DNA of 64,000 nt, taken from Actinomycetota bacterium (GTDB lineage: Bacteria > Actinomycetota > Actinomycetes > S36-B12 > UBA10799). Where the stretch lies: assembly GCA_020636995.1 (NCBI GenBank), contig JACJWU010000001.1, positions 558,001-622,000 on the forward strand, written 5' to 3'. Positions 44,133 through 53,453 of this stretch are shown here, in pieces (the first letter of the stretch is position 1; each line of letters begins with the position of its first letter). The notes below the pieces were generated by a model. It ran no database searches, had not been told where the DNA came from, and saw only the letters and a list, made by a program, of their open reading frames with translations. The position numbers and the translations under genes are program-made.

Positions 44133-46016
44133 ATGCGTACCCCTCTCGTGGCGCTCACGGTGCTGGCGCTGGCCGCCGGTGTGTCTCCCGCGACCGCCGC
44201 GCCCGGTGATGCGGAGCCCACCGAGTCGGCTTCACCGACCGCCTCCGCGTCCCCCAGCGAGTCCGCCACCGTCAGCCCGAGCCCCACGACCACCCCGACG
44301 CCGGGTCCCTACGGCATCCCGATGAACCAGAACATCCGCGAGGATGCCTGGTGCAGGCTTCTGGTCCCCAACAAGAAGGGGGACGCCGCCGAGGCCGATT
44401 CGATCATGGATGACAACATCGTCGATCTCGGCCAGTACGGCTACTACCGCTTGAGCAACAACCCGGACTGGAAGCCCCAGCGGACGCTGGACAGCTCGGG
44501 CAACACCCACGTCAACGGCCTGTACTGGGCGGTCCCCCTGCTCTACACAGGGGCCCGCCGGGGTGACTCCCCCATGGTCGACCGCTTCTTCGACCTGATC
44601 GGCGACTGGCTGGCCAAGCACAAGAAGAAGAAGACACGGACCTGGTCGGTGACGCAGCCCATCATCGCCGGCGAACGTTTGTGGACCCTCACCTGCGCCT
44701 CCGACATCAGCGATGGCGCCCGGTTCGTCAAAGCGACCCGCAAAGAGGCCAACACCCAGATCAGGAAGTTCAAACTGGGCACCGGCACCAACAACACCGG
44801 CATCCATTCGCAGGGCTCCGCGCTGGCCGCGTTCTGCTATCTGGGCGACCCGGCCAAGCGTGACATCGCGGCGAACAACCTGAACCGCCTCGCGGACTAC
44901 TTGGTCCTGTCCGACGGCAGCGACCGTGAAGGCTCCCCGTGGTACGCCTACTACACGCTGCGATTGCTCGAGAACCTTGCACCGATCTACACCCGCTGCG
45001 GGGTTTCCTACGACCGCATCTGGGCGGCGACCGAGCGACTCCAGCACTACCTCGCCGCAACTGTGGACCCGAACTTCCACCTCGTCATGATCGGTGACAC
45101 CCATCGCGCCAAGCTGGGGCCCAAGTGGTTCGCGCCCGATTCGGAGGCCCGGTGGGCGGCCACGCAGGGCGCGGAAGGGCAGCCCTCGACCTCCCTCTAC
45201 GACGTGTTCGCCGGGGGTTATGTCTTCGCACGGAACAGTTGGACCGATATCGACGGCCACCGCCCCACGTTCTACTCGGTGCGGGTGTCCCGGCCGTACG
45301 TGACCGCCCACGTTCACAGCGACCTCGGGTCGGTCACGTTCAACAGCTACGGAACGGAGTTCGTGGGCGATCCGGGACCGTACCGGTACAACAGCTCGGC
45401 GATCCGCGACTACATGGTCAGCAGGTCCGGGCACAGCGTCATTCGGGTCACCGAGAAGAAGCCGAAGAAGAAAAAGAAGAAATCCAGCGCCCTCGCTTTC
45501 TCATCAGCGCCGAGGAGTTCGGCCGTTCTGGCAACGAACGGGGACCCGTACAACCGGACCTGCCTCAAGGACGGCACCTACTCGGCTGCTCGCATCAAGC
45601 GCTGCGTGTACTACGACACAGCCATCGACGGCCTCGTGGTGGTCGACACCATCAAAGCGCGCAAGCGCATCCGCGCCGATCAGCGCTGGCAGGTCCCGAA
45701 CGGGGTCTCGGTGAGCAAGCGGCCCAGAGGCGCCACCATGACGTCCCCGAACGCCGCAGCCACGATGCTGTTCACCGGCGGCGGCAAGGTGCGCAAGTAT
45801 CGGCCCTCGTCGAAACGCCAGGACGGCTGGTTCACTAACGGCTACGGAGAACTGGTGAAGGGCACGACTCTGCAGCGAGGGGCCACGATCGCGAAGGGCA
45901 AGAAGCGCACGTGGGTGAGCGTGCTGGCCGCCGGCGAATCCGCGCCGTCGGTGTCACTGACCGATGGTGTCGTGTCGGTCACCCGCGAGCAGACCGCGAC
46001 ATTCCCGCTGCCGTAG
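44133..46016 (+). CDS. Secreted heparinase II/III-like polysaccharide lyase
   Basis: A 627-residue exported protein. A signal peptide ends SPATAAPG; residues 30-65 are a Ser/Thr/Pro-rich linker. An all-alpha (alpha/alpha)6 toroid-like region (about 70-330) is followed by a heparinase II/III-like beta domain: YVFARNSWTD, SRPYVTAHVHSDLGSVTFNS and VGDPGPYRYNS. The HVHSD His is a candidate metal or catalytic residue. A cluster of ten Lys in KKPKKKKKKSS (about 446-456) is odd within such a domain and may bind anionic glycan. Predicted to cleave an acidic polysaccharide outside the cell; substrate unknown. No transporter or sugar operon is adjacent. Confidence 0.75.
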   Translation: MRTPLVALTVLALAAGVSPATAAPGDAEPTESASPTASASPSESATVSPSPTTTPTPGPYGIPMNQNIREDAWCRLLVPNKKGDAAEADSIMDDNIVDLGQYGYYRLSNNPDWKPQRTLDSSGNTHVNGLYWAVPLLYTGARRGDSPMVDRFFDLIGDWLAKHKKKKTRTWSVTQPIIAGERLWTLTCASDISDGARFVKATRKEANTQIRKFKLGTGTNNTGIHSQGSALAAFCYLGDPAKRDIAANNLNRLADYLVLSDGSDREGSPWYAYYTLRLLENLAPIYTRCGVSYDRIWAATERLQHYLAATVDPNFHLVMIGDTHRAKLGPKWFAPDSEARWAATQGAEGQPSTSLYDVFAGGYVFARNSWTDIDGHRPTFYSVRVSRPYVTAHVHSDLGSVTFNSYGTEFVGDPGPYRYNSSAIRDYMVSRSGHSVIRVTEKKPKKKKKKSSALAFSSAPRSSAVLATNGDPYNRTCLKDGTYSAARIKRCVYYDTAIDGLVVVDTIKARKRIRADQRWQVPNGVSVSKRPRGATMTSPNAAATMLFTGGGKVRKYRPSSKRQDGWFTNGYGELVKGTTLQRGATIAKGKKRTWVSVLAAGESAPSVSLTDGVVSVTREQTATFPLP

Positions 46017-46050
46017 ACCGGCAGTCCTGGGATCGGGCTGAGGCCGGCCG

Positions 46051-46263
46051 CCTTTGTCACGATGTTGCGCCCGCCGACAGTGCATTTGTGACGAAGGTGC
46101 GCGGTCAAGGGCCACCCAACCCCTCACCTTCGCGACAACCGCGGACCAGGTAGGACACCTTCGTCACAAAGGCAGGGGCGACCGCCGGCCGGGCCGGCCG
46201 CCTTTGTCACGATGTTGCGCCCGCCGACAGTGCATTTGTGACGAAGGTGCGCGGTCAAGGGCC
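46051..46263. repeat. 150-bp tandem repeat, second copy split by an IS
   Basis: CCTTTGTCACGATGTTGCGC starts at 46051 and again at 46201: one complete 150-bp copy (46051-46200) and the first 63 bases of a second. The second copy continues after the IS30 element, from 49001. Each unit holds GTGACGAAGGTG and its inverse CACCTTCGTCAC, so it can fold on itself. The core is shared with the repeats at 4.26 kb. Confidence 0.85.
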
Positions 46264-47121
46264 GGTGAGTTCATTCGGTCAGTGCAACAGCGATGTCTTC
46301 TTCGAGGACCTTGGTGAGGTGCTCGATTGGTGTGAGCCAGCCTAGGGCTTTGCGGGGCCGGTTGTTCATCAGGTCTTCGATCTCGTCAAGGTCCTCGCGG
46401 CTGTAGGTGGATAGGTTGCCGCCTTTGGGCAGGAATTCGCGTAGTAGTCCGTTGGTGTTCTCGTTGGTGGGCCGTTCCCAGGGGCTGTGGGGGTCGCAGA
46501 AGTAGACCTGAACGCCGGTGGTCGTGGTGATCTCAAGGTGGCGGGCCATTTCGCTGCCCTGGTCCCAGGTGACGCTCTTGCGCATTCGGGCAGGCATCCG
46601 GCGGATCGCTTTGATCATCTCGTCGCGGACTTCCTCGGCGCCGTGCCGTTCGGGAAGGTGCAGCAGCATCACGTACCGGCTGCACCGGTCGACCAGCGTG
46701 CCCACCGCGGTCTTGTTCGCCTCACCGGTGATCAGATCACCTTCCCAATACCTGGGAACCGCCCGGCCCAGGGCCTCCTCAGGACGGTCCACGATCGGCA
46801 CCATGTCCGGGATCCGGGGGTGCGCTGGCTGGCGTGGCGTTGGGGACGTCGCACGCGGCGCCCGGTACGCAGGCGGGCCTTGAGCTCGCGTTTCAATCCG
46901 CCGGCGCCGCGCACGTAGATCGCCTGGTAGATCGCCTCGTGGCTGATCGTCATCTCCGGATCCTTCCCATGCATCAGCCGAAGCCGATTCGCGATCTGTT
47001 CAGGGCTCCACCGTTTCGTCAGTTTCCGCTGCACGTACCCGCGCAGCACCGGGTTCTCGTCCAGTTTGCGCGGCTTCGGCCGCTGGCGTTGGGAATCGGC
47101 GCGTTCCTGAGCCTTCGACGC

Positions 47122-48593
47122 GGGCGTGTCAGATGTTCTGTGTAAGAGGTTCCTCGAGTGAAATGAGGATTGCACATGGAACAGGTACCCGAACCTGGGG
47201 TGGCGGTGTCACCGTTAGGTGTGGTCGAGGAGTCGCGGTCTGCTCGTGAGGCGGTCGACGCGATGGTCGAGGCCGGGCTGCTTGATCAGCTCTTCGAGCA
47301 GATCGACGACGGCGGGCTGCAGCTGACCGGTGAGGGCGGCTTCCTGCCCGAGATGATCAAGGCGGTGCTGGAGCGGGGCTTGCAGGCCGAGTTGTCCGAG
47401 CATCTGGGCTACGAGAAGGGCGACCCGGGCGGGCGGGGCTCGCCGAACTCCCGGAATGGCTTTACCCCGAAGACGTTGTCCAGCGAGGTCGGGCAGGTGC
47501 CGTTGGACACCCCGCGGGACCGGGCCGGGACCTTCGATCCGCGGCTGGTCCCGAAAGGTGCCAGGCGGGTCGGCGGCCTGGACGAGATGATCATCAGTCT
47601 GTATGCCGGCGGGATGACGATCCGCGACATCCAGCATCATCTGGCCCGCACGATCGGCACCGAGTTGTCCCCCGACACGATCTCGAAGATCACCGACGCG
47701 GTGCTCGAAGAGGTCCGGGAATGGCAGTCCCGGCCGCTGGAGGAGATCTACCCGATCATCTACCTCGACGCCTTGGTCGTGAAGGTCCGTGACGGCCATC
47801 ACGTGCGTAATCGCAGCGCCCATATCGCCGTCGGGGTGGACCTCGACGGGGTCAAGCACGTGCTGGGGATCTGGGTGCAGGCCACCGAAGGCGCGAAGTT
47901 CTGGGCCGGGGTCTGCGCTGAGTTGCGTAACCGGGGGATCCGGGACGTGCTGATCGTGTGTTGCGACGGGCTGACTGGGTTCCCGGAGGCGATCGAGGCC
48001 ACCTGGGACCAGGCCACCGTGCAGACCTGCACCGTGCACCTGATCCGCGCGTCGATGCGGTTCGTGTCCTACAGCGACCGCAAGAAGGTCGCCGCGGCGC
48101 TGCGACCGATCTACACCGCCCCGACCGCAGATGCGGCCGCGGCGGCACTGGAGGAGTTCGAGGCCTCCGAGCTAGGAGCCAAGTATCCGGCCACGGTCGC
48201 GGCCTGGCGTAACGCCTGGGAACGGTTCATCCCGTTCCTGGCCTTCCCGCCCGAGCTGCGCAGGATCATCTACACGACCAACTCGATCGAGTCGCTGAAC
48301 TACCAGCTGCGAAAGATCATCAAGAACCGCGGACACTTCCCCAACGACGACGCCGTGGTCAAACTGCTCTGGCTGGCCATCCGCAACATCGAGGACAAAC
48401 GCGCCCGGGAACGAGCCAAAGAGAAAGGCCAACCCAAAGGCACCCGCAAAGCCCCCGGCCACCTCGTCGAAGGCCAAACCGTCCAAGGCTGGAAAGCCGC
48501 CCTCGGCGCCCTGGCCCTGACCTATCCAGACCGACTCGAGCCCTACATCAACTAAACAACGGAACCTGACTTACACAGAAGACTTGACAGGCT
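47122..48593. mobile_element. IS256-family element nested in the IS30 element
   Basis: A roughly 1.47-kb element with imperfect terminal inverted repeats sharing TTCTGTGTAAG and GGTTCC. The 9-bp sequence CTTCGACGC lies on both sides (47113-47121 and 48594-48602) and occurs once in the reconstructed IS30 transposase, so it is the target-site duplication, of the 8-9 bp expected for IS256. The duplicate being exact suggests a recent insertion. Confidence 0.9.
47176..48555 (+). CDS. IS256-family transposase
   Basis: A 459-residue DDE transposase of full length. Catalytic Asp in IIYLDALVVKV, Asp in IVCCDGLTGF and Glu in TTNSIESLNYQLR are at the family spacing, and HLIRASMRFVSYSDRK is the IS256 signature between them. 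The ATG at 47176 has AGGA six nt upstream; a TTG two codons earlier is unlikely. No frame damage is seen, so it is probably active. Confidence 0.95.
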   Translation: MEQVPEPGVAVSPLGVVEESRSAREAVDAMVEAGLLDQLFEQIDDGGLQLTGEGGFLPEMIKAVLERGLQAELSEHLGYEKGDPGGRGSPNSRNGFTPKTLSSEVGQVPLDTPRDRAGTFDPRLVPKGARRVGGLDEMIISLYAGGMTIRDIQHHLARTIGTELSPDTISKITDAVLEEVREWQSRPLEEIYPIIYLDALVVKVRDGHHVRNRSAHIAVGVDLDGVKHVLGIWVQATEGAKFWAGVCAELRNRGIRDVLIVCCDGLTGFPEAIEATWDQATVQTCTVHLIRASMRFVSYSDRKKVAAALRPIYTAPTADAAAAALEEFEASELGAKYPATVAAWRNAWERFIPFLAFPPELRRIIYTTNSIESLNYQLRKIIKNRGHFPNDDAVVKLLWLAIRNIEDKRARERAKEKGQPKGTRKAPGHLVEGQTVQGWKAALGALALTYPDRLEPYIN

Positions 48594-49000
48594 CTTCGAC
48601 GCCGAGTAGCCACGACGCTGGTTGGCCGGGCCCACGTCGCTGGGACGGCGGTTGCGCGCCAACTCCCGGCCCACGGTGCTTCGGTGACAACCCACATCCC
48701 GCGCGATCTGCGCGTTGTTGTCCCCGGCGGCGATCCCCGCCTGAATCCGGATCCGCTGATCCAGCGTCAGGGCGCCATCTTCATTGCTCTGCGGTCGAGG
48801 TTTCACACCGCCACGCTGACGTACCCATCCACGCCCGATCGATTCCGACACGCCAGCAGCCGCCGCCGCTGCCAGCACCCCCACCCCTTGCGCCCACACT
48901 GCCCAAAACAGGTCTTCCACACTCCGCGGAGTCCGTGAACGTCCCACGCAACACACCCACTCTCGATGCTGGACTGTTGCACTGACCCCTAGAACTCACC

Positions 49001-49073
49001 GCCACCCAACCCCTCACCTTCGCGACAACCGCGGACCAGGCAGGACACCTTCGTCACAAAGGCAGGGGCGACC
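49001..49073. repeat. Distal part of the split 150-bp repeat
   Basis: Continuation of the second 150-bp copy after the IS30 element: it starts with the duplicated GCC and contains CTCACCTTCGCGACAACCGC and CACCTTCGTCACAAAGGCAG, differing from copy one at single positions (caggtagg against caggcagg). Confidence 0.8.
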
Positions 49074-50156
49074 CTAGCCCTTGGCGTCCTTGGCCGCCAT
49101 CGTGGCCAGCCCCATCAGCATCTGGATGGCGACGTCCACCGGCACTTCGCTGATCTCCCCCTGGCCTCCCGGTGCGGCGGGCACGATGAGATCGTCGAGC
49201 TCGCCATACACAGCTGCCCCGGAGGACGCTATGGCGTCGATCATCGTTCTGGTGCGCTCATCGACGTCATCCATGGCCCACTGCGGGGTGCGGATGGCGT
49301 GCTCGTCGGGCCCTGGCTGACGACCGTCGACCAATCCCCACAAAGCACCCCGGCGGATCCACTGGTGGTAGCGCTGGGCGTCCATCGGCGCCCCACGTTC
49401 CAACTCGACGAGCCACCGGCGCACCAAGGCGGCTTCTTCGTAGCTCAGCGACCTGTTCGTCTTCGTCGTCACGCGATCGAGAGTGTCCGGTTCGAGACCG
49501 ATCACCCGCTCGGCGTCACGCAGGATCCGCAGCGGATCGCCCGAGTCCACCACGATCACGGCGACTCGATCAGCACCGAGGATGCTCGCCCACCGCTGCA
49601 GAAGACCGCTGTAGTCGAACCGGCCCCAGAACGTGGCGTTCTTGCCTCGCAAGGTCTCCTGCAACCACTGGTCGTACGGCTTGACCACGCGGGATTTCGC
49701 ATGCCGCAGCGGACCTGGCAACGGCTTCGGGGCGCCGGATTTCAAGGACTGCTGCCACGAACTCGGCAGGATGAGGGCCAGCGGCCGCAGAGTCATGAGC
49801 AGCCTCACGCGATCCACGCCGCCGAGGTCCTCCACGACCTTCGCGGCCAATACCGGATCCGCGTCCGCGAACTGTTCGCTGGACACCACCGCGCGGTCCT
49901 TGCGCCGGGACACCCGTGCCGCGAACCTGTCCCAGACCTCCGGCGGCACCGGCGGATCGGCCGGGTGGGCGGTGGTCGCGATACCGAGCGCGGAACACGA
50001 TGGGGTCCAGTGGGAGAACTTCTTGCCCGGATACAGCACACCCTGGGCCTTCATACGGGGCCGTGCCTGTGCCATCGAATGCTGTAGTGCGGTCGTGCCG
50101 GTCTTGGGCGGGCCGATGTGCAGCAGCACCTCGCCGGGCTGGAGGAAGGCACTCAT
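49074..50156 (-). CDS. Sulfotransferase-like P-loop protein
   Basis: A 360-residue protein. GPPKTGTT (15-22) is the PAPS 5'-phosphosulfate-binding loop of sulfotransferases, after HIG; SSEQFADADP and LMTLRPLALILPSSWQQ correspond to the 3'-phosphate-binding strand and helix. It may transfer sulfate to a lipid or polysaccharide; acceptor unknown. The ATG overlaps the GyrI-like stop (4 nt), so both are co-translated. Its 3' end adjoins the split repeat. Confidence 0.72.
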   Translation of the reverse strand: MSAFLQPGEVLLHIGPPKTGTTALQHSMAQARPRMKAQGVLYPGKKFSHWTPSCSALGIATTAHPADPPVPPEVWDRFAARVSRRKDRAVVSSEQFADADPVLAAKVVEDLGGVDRVRLLMTLRPLALILPSSWQQSLKSGAPKPLPGPLRHAKSRVVKPYDQWLQETLRGKNATFWGRFDYSGLLQRWASILGADRVAVIVVDSGDPLRILRDAERVIGLEPDTLDRVTTKTNRSLSYEEAALVRRWLVELERGAPMDAQRYHQWIRRGALWGLVDGRQPGPDEHAIRTPQWAMDDVDERTRTMIDAIASSGAAVYGELDDLIVPAAPGGQGEISEVPVDVAIQMLMGLATMAAKDAKG

Positions 50157-50605
50157 CGGGCCACCAGTGGAAAGCACACCTTGGTCCGCGGTTCCGCGAC
50201 CTCGGGGCCGTCGAGGTAGCTCTCCCACGGATCCCCCGCGATCTCGCGGCCGTTGGCCCTGATCCACTCCGTCACCGCATGAAACGCGCCCGGCAACCCC
50301 TCGTACGAACCGGTGTGGATCGTCGTGGCGACATCCCCGCCCGGCAGGGAATCGGCCTTCACCCGCCCGGACGGCTGCAGTTCACCTGCCACTGGGAAGC
50401 CCGCAGTCACATCGAACTCATGCTCTCCAATGCCGTAACGGGCGAAGGGCGGCCCTGCGATCGAGACATCCCGCTGCTGAAGATGCCCGAAGATCTCCGG
50501 GAACGCGCCAGTGAGGAACGCGGGGATCTCGTCGCGGCCCAGGCGGGCACTGATCACAGCGGCCGGCTGTGCCGATAGCGTCTCGACGGCGATGTCATAG
50601 GTCAC
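50153..50605 (-). CDS. GyrI-like small-molecule-binding protein
   Basis: A 150-residue GyrI-like/effector-binding domain: VAVETLSAQPAAVISA-type first strand, GPPFARYG in the middle, and VATTIHTGSYEGLPGAFHAVTEW, a common helix-strand of the family. A stand-alone effector-binding domain without DNA-binding part. These bind hydrophobic compounds or hydrolyse certain adducts. The GTG start is preceded by CACAGT 6 nt upstream. First gene of an operon with the sulfotransferase-like gene. Confidence 0.75.
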   Translation of the reverse strand: MTYDIAVETLSAQPAAVISARLGRDEIPAFLTGAFPEIFGHLQQRDVSIAGPPFARYGIGEHEFDVTAGFPVAGELQPSGRVKADSLPGGDVATTIHTGSYEGLPGAFHAVTEWIRANGREIAGDPWESYLDGPEVAEPRTKVCFPLVAR

Positions 50606-50694
50606 GTCTCTACTGTGCCAGCCCCCGCCGTCAACACATGTCGCGCGGCGAAGTGTCGCCTATTCACAGCCTTCGGCATCAGTGAATCCGGCAT

Positions 50695-53100
50695 TCACTT
50701 CGGCAGCGGGGCGGCCTTGCCGTACAGCCAACCCTGCGCGTTCTGCCATCCCTGCTCACGCAGTAGCCGCGCCTGGGTGGTGTTCTCAACGCCCTCGGCC
50801 ACTGTCTCGAGGCCCAGCCCGTGCGCCATGCCGATCAGGGCCTTGGCGAGGCGGGTCGAGGCCAGGTCCTCATCGCCCACTCCGACTGTGAAGGAGCGAT
50901 CCAACTTGATCCCACTGATCGGGAAGTCCCGGAGGTGGGTCAACGTGGAGTAGCCGGTGCCGAAGTCGTCCAGCCACCACTTGACCCCGCGCAGGGCAAG
51001 TGCGTTCGTGGCACGGTCGGCAGCATCCGCGTCGTACAGAAGCGCCGTCTCCGTCACTTCGAGTCGCAGTCTGGCCGGCTCGAAGGCGGTCTCATCGAGC
51101 ACCGCGGCTACCCGTTCGGCGTAGTCCGCGGTTGCCAGTGTGCGCGCTGAGACGTTGACCGACACCGTGAGCGGGTCGAACTGAGCGAAGGCCGCGAGCG
51201 ACTGCTCGAGGATGGCGAAGTCCACAGCCACGACCAAGCCACTTGTTTCCGCCACATTCAGGAACTGACCTGGAAGTTGGACTCCGCCGTCGGCCTGCGG
51301 CCATCGGGCCAGTGCCTCATGTCCGATCACAACGCCGTCCCTGAGCCGCACCACGGGCTGGAACCACGGCACGATCGCCCTGTCCGAGACGGCTTTGCGT
51401 ACCCGGGATTCGACCCACAGGCGACGCTCGGCCTCGGCAGCGACCACTGGGTCGTCGAACAGCCAGCGATCGCCCCCCTCGTTCTTGGCCGTCCGCATCG
51501 CGAGACTGGCCCTGCGCAGAAGCTCGTCGGGCCGCGCATCCGCGTGGGCGATGCCGATGCTCACCGTCGGCAGCACGTCCTGGCCGGCCACACTCACCGG
51601 CGTGGACACCTCCGCGGATATCCGTTCGGCCACGATGCCGAGCAGGGTTCGATCCTCGGCCTCCGGTAAAGCAACGAGGAACTCGCTGCCGGCGATGCGG
51701 CCAACCGTGGCCGATGGCGGGATCGCAGCGCTGATACGACGCGCGACCTCGACGAGCAGTTCGTCTCCACCCGCGTACGACACAGCCTCGTTGATGGCGC
51801 GCAGCCGGTCGACGCTGATGCAGAGGACGGCGCTGGGACGGTCGTTGTCCAGGGCCGGACGCAGGACGCTCCAGGTCGCGACGCCGGTGAGCGCATCCTG
51901 CTGCAGGCTTCTCTCCACAGCCTGCCGGGCATTCACCTCGGAGTCGATGTCCCGCACCAGGCTCATCAAGCACGGAGGCGCATCCGGCATTGGATTCTCC
52001 ACGAGCATGCTGCGCAGACTCACCCATCTCCGGGTTCCATCTGCCCGCACCATCCGGACCTCGGCTGAGTCCGTCAACCGCCCCGAGAGTGCGGCTGCGA
52101 GACTCGCCTCGATATCAGCCCTGTCCTCATCTGCCACCAGCACGAAGGCCGAACTCCCCACCAGATCCTCAGAGAAGTACCCGCTTATCCGTTCGAACGA
52201 ATGCGATGCCCACATGACGTCCCCGCGCGCATCCACCTGGACGACGGCGTCGTACTCACTTTCCGTGGCCATCCGGTAGACGGCCTCACGGTGGGCCAGC
52301 TCCTGCAGCATGTCGTGACGTTCGGTGACATCCCGCCACGTGAGCACGAGTTCGTCGCCCGCCTTGGCAGCCCGTAGGTCGTACCGCCGCGGCTCGCCAA
52401 GAACGTCGTTGAACAGTTTGGCGTCGTCGACCACCAAGGGGTCTCCGGTGGCCATCACGGTGGCGTAGGCGTGGAGCACACCCTGATCCTCCAAGTGCGG
52501 GAACATCGTGAGGAAGTGGCTTCCGATCAAGTCATCGATTTCCACCAGAAGCTCCGACGCCGCAGCCGAGTTGGCTTGCGAGAACACGAAGTCGCGGATC
52601 TCGCCGTCTTCGTCTCGAACGGGCGTCATGACGACGAACGGATCGATCATGCTGTCGACCGTTGCCCGCCATTGGTTGGCGTTGGTTTCTGCCTGTAGTC
52701 GCGCCTGCAATAGTTCCGTCACGTCCCGGAGGATCACCAGGATCTCGCGGACCCGTCCGTCGGAGTCCTGCCGCGGGATCCCGGTCCCACTCACCCACCG
52801 GATCGCGCCCGCAGGAGTACGCAGGCGGGCGGCCAGTCGTTCCCGGGGCTCCGTCCCGACCGCGCGTCCCGCCTGCAGACCCTCTGCCAGATCCAGGAGC
52901 AGCCCGCGGTCTTCCGGATCGACGAAATCGAGCAGCGGGTGACCCACCAACTGATCCGGCTTCCAGCCGAGGCTGCTTGCGATGGATCCCGCGACCCAGG
53001 CGACGACACCGCGGGTGTCCACGAGACACACGAAGTCGGTGGAGTACTCGGCGTACAGGCGCGCGAGCTCGTTGTCCTGGAACACCTGGTCGCGCGCCAT
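50695..53100 (-). CDS. PAS-GGDEF-EAL cyclic-di-GMP protein
   Basis: An 801-residue soluble signalling protein. Three PAS-like domains (about 10-125, 130-265, 270-395) precede a GGDEF domain (about 400-545) and an EAL domain (about 555-800). The GGDEF signature reads AGSEF, so diguanylate cyclase activity is probably lost. The EAL domain keeps EALARW, SVNVSARTLA, LEVTET and DDFGTGYSTL, consistent with an active c-di-GMP phosphodiesterase. No membrane segment is visible, so input is probably cytosolic (redox, ligand or light via PAS). A purine-rich GGAG/GAGAGG stretch precedes the ATG. Confidence 0.92.
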   Translation of the reverse strand: MARDQVFQDNELARLYAEYSTDFVCLVDTRGVVAWVAGSIASSLGWKPDQLVGHPLLDFVDPEDRGLLLDLAEGLQAGRAVGTEPRERLAARLRTPAGAIRWVSGTGIPRQDSDGRVREILVILRDVTELLQARLQAETNANQWRATVDSMIDPFVVMTPVRDEDGEIRDFVFSQANSAAASELLVEIDDLIGSHFLTMFPHLEDQGVLHAYATVMATGDPLVVDDAKLFNDVLGEPRRYDLRAAKAGDELVLTWRDVTERHDMLQELAHREAVYRMATESEYDAVVQVDARGDVMWASHSFERISGYFSEDLVGSSAFVLVADEDRADIEASLAAALSGRLTDSAEVRMVRADGTRRWVSLRSMLVENPMPDAPPCLMSLVRDIDSEVNARQAVERSLQQDALTGVATWSVLRPALDNDRPSAVLCISVDRLRAINEAVSYAGGDELLVEVARRISAAIPPSATVGRIAGSEFLVALPEAEDRTLLGIVAERISAEVSTPVSVAGQDVLPTVSIGIAHADARPDELLRRASLAMRTAKNEGGDRWLFDDPVVAAEAERRLWVESRVRKAVSDRAIVPWFQPVVRLRDGVVIGHEALARWPQADGGVQLPGQFLNVAETSGLVVAVDFAILEQSLAAFAQFDPLTVSVNVSARTLATADYAERVAAVLDETAFEPARLRLEVTETALLYDADAADRATNALALRGVKWWLDDFGTGYSTLTHLRDFPISGIKLDRSFTVGVGDEDLASTRLAKALIGMAHGLGLETVAEGVENTTQARLLREQGWQNAQGWLYGKAAPLPK

Positions 53101-53453
53101 GCCTCTCCAGTTCTCCTACCTGCTGCCCAGGCGAAGTATCACAAGTCGCCTCCTGCCGAATCATGTTGATCATGGGTCCGGCTCCATGGGGCCGATCAAT
53201 GCCTCACCTCCCATCCCTGCCGTGGCCTTCTGGTCAGAGGTGGGACGACTCACCGGTTCCGGGCCTGCCGGCTGCGCCGATCGGTGGCAGGTTTCCCAGC
53301 GCCCCCCCACGTCGAGATCGCGCTCCTCGGGCTCTCGTTCGCGAGGGAGCCCACTGACGGACTCCGGTCGAACGAACACACCGTCCGTCGGAGCGACCTA
53401 CGAGTCGCCGCCGTTCGCGGCCCGTTCGAAGGATCCGTGTTCACACTGTGTAG
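53101..53453. other. Intergenic gap with no recognised gene
   Basis: A 353-bp stretch upstream of the c-di-GMP gene and downstream of the ZIP transporter gene. Short frames exist on both strands but none has a ribosome site or recognisable protein. It should contain the promoter of the c-di-GMP gene; no convincing hexamers or repeats were seen. Confidence 0.5.

Larger units (their letters stand above)
46271..48956 (-). pseudogene. IS30-family transposase, disrupted
   Basis: Read from 48956 downwards, the N-terminal part has the HTH region LTLDQRIRIQAGIAAGD and IARDVGCHRSTVGRELARNR, running into GYSASK at 48595. The IS256-family element interrupts it there; the frame resumes at about 47120 with ASKAQERADSQ and RWSPEQIANRL. 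Near 46815 a single-base shift separates it from the catalytic part, which has YWEGDLITG, TWDQGSEMARH and CDPHSPWERPTNENTNG (the DDE triad). With both an insertion and a frameshift it cannot make active transposase. Confidence 0.87.
46264..49000. mobile_element. IS30-family element, interrupted
   Basis: Imperfect terminal inverted repeats of about 25 bp bound the element: GGTGAGTTC and GTCAGTGCAAC are shared by the left end (from 46264) and the reverse complement of the right end (to 49000), with a 5-base variable block between. The trinucleotide GCC flanks both sides (46261-46263, 49001-49003) where the intact repeat copy has it once, so it is a 3-bp target duplication. Without the nested IS256 and its duplication the element is about 1.26 kb, normal for IS30. 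Confidence 0.88.
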
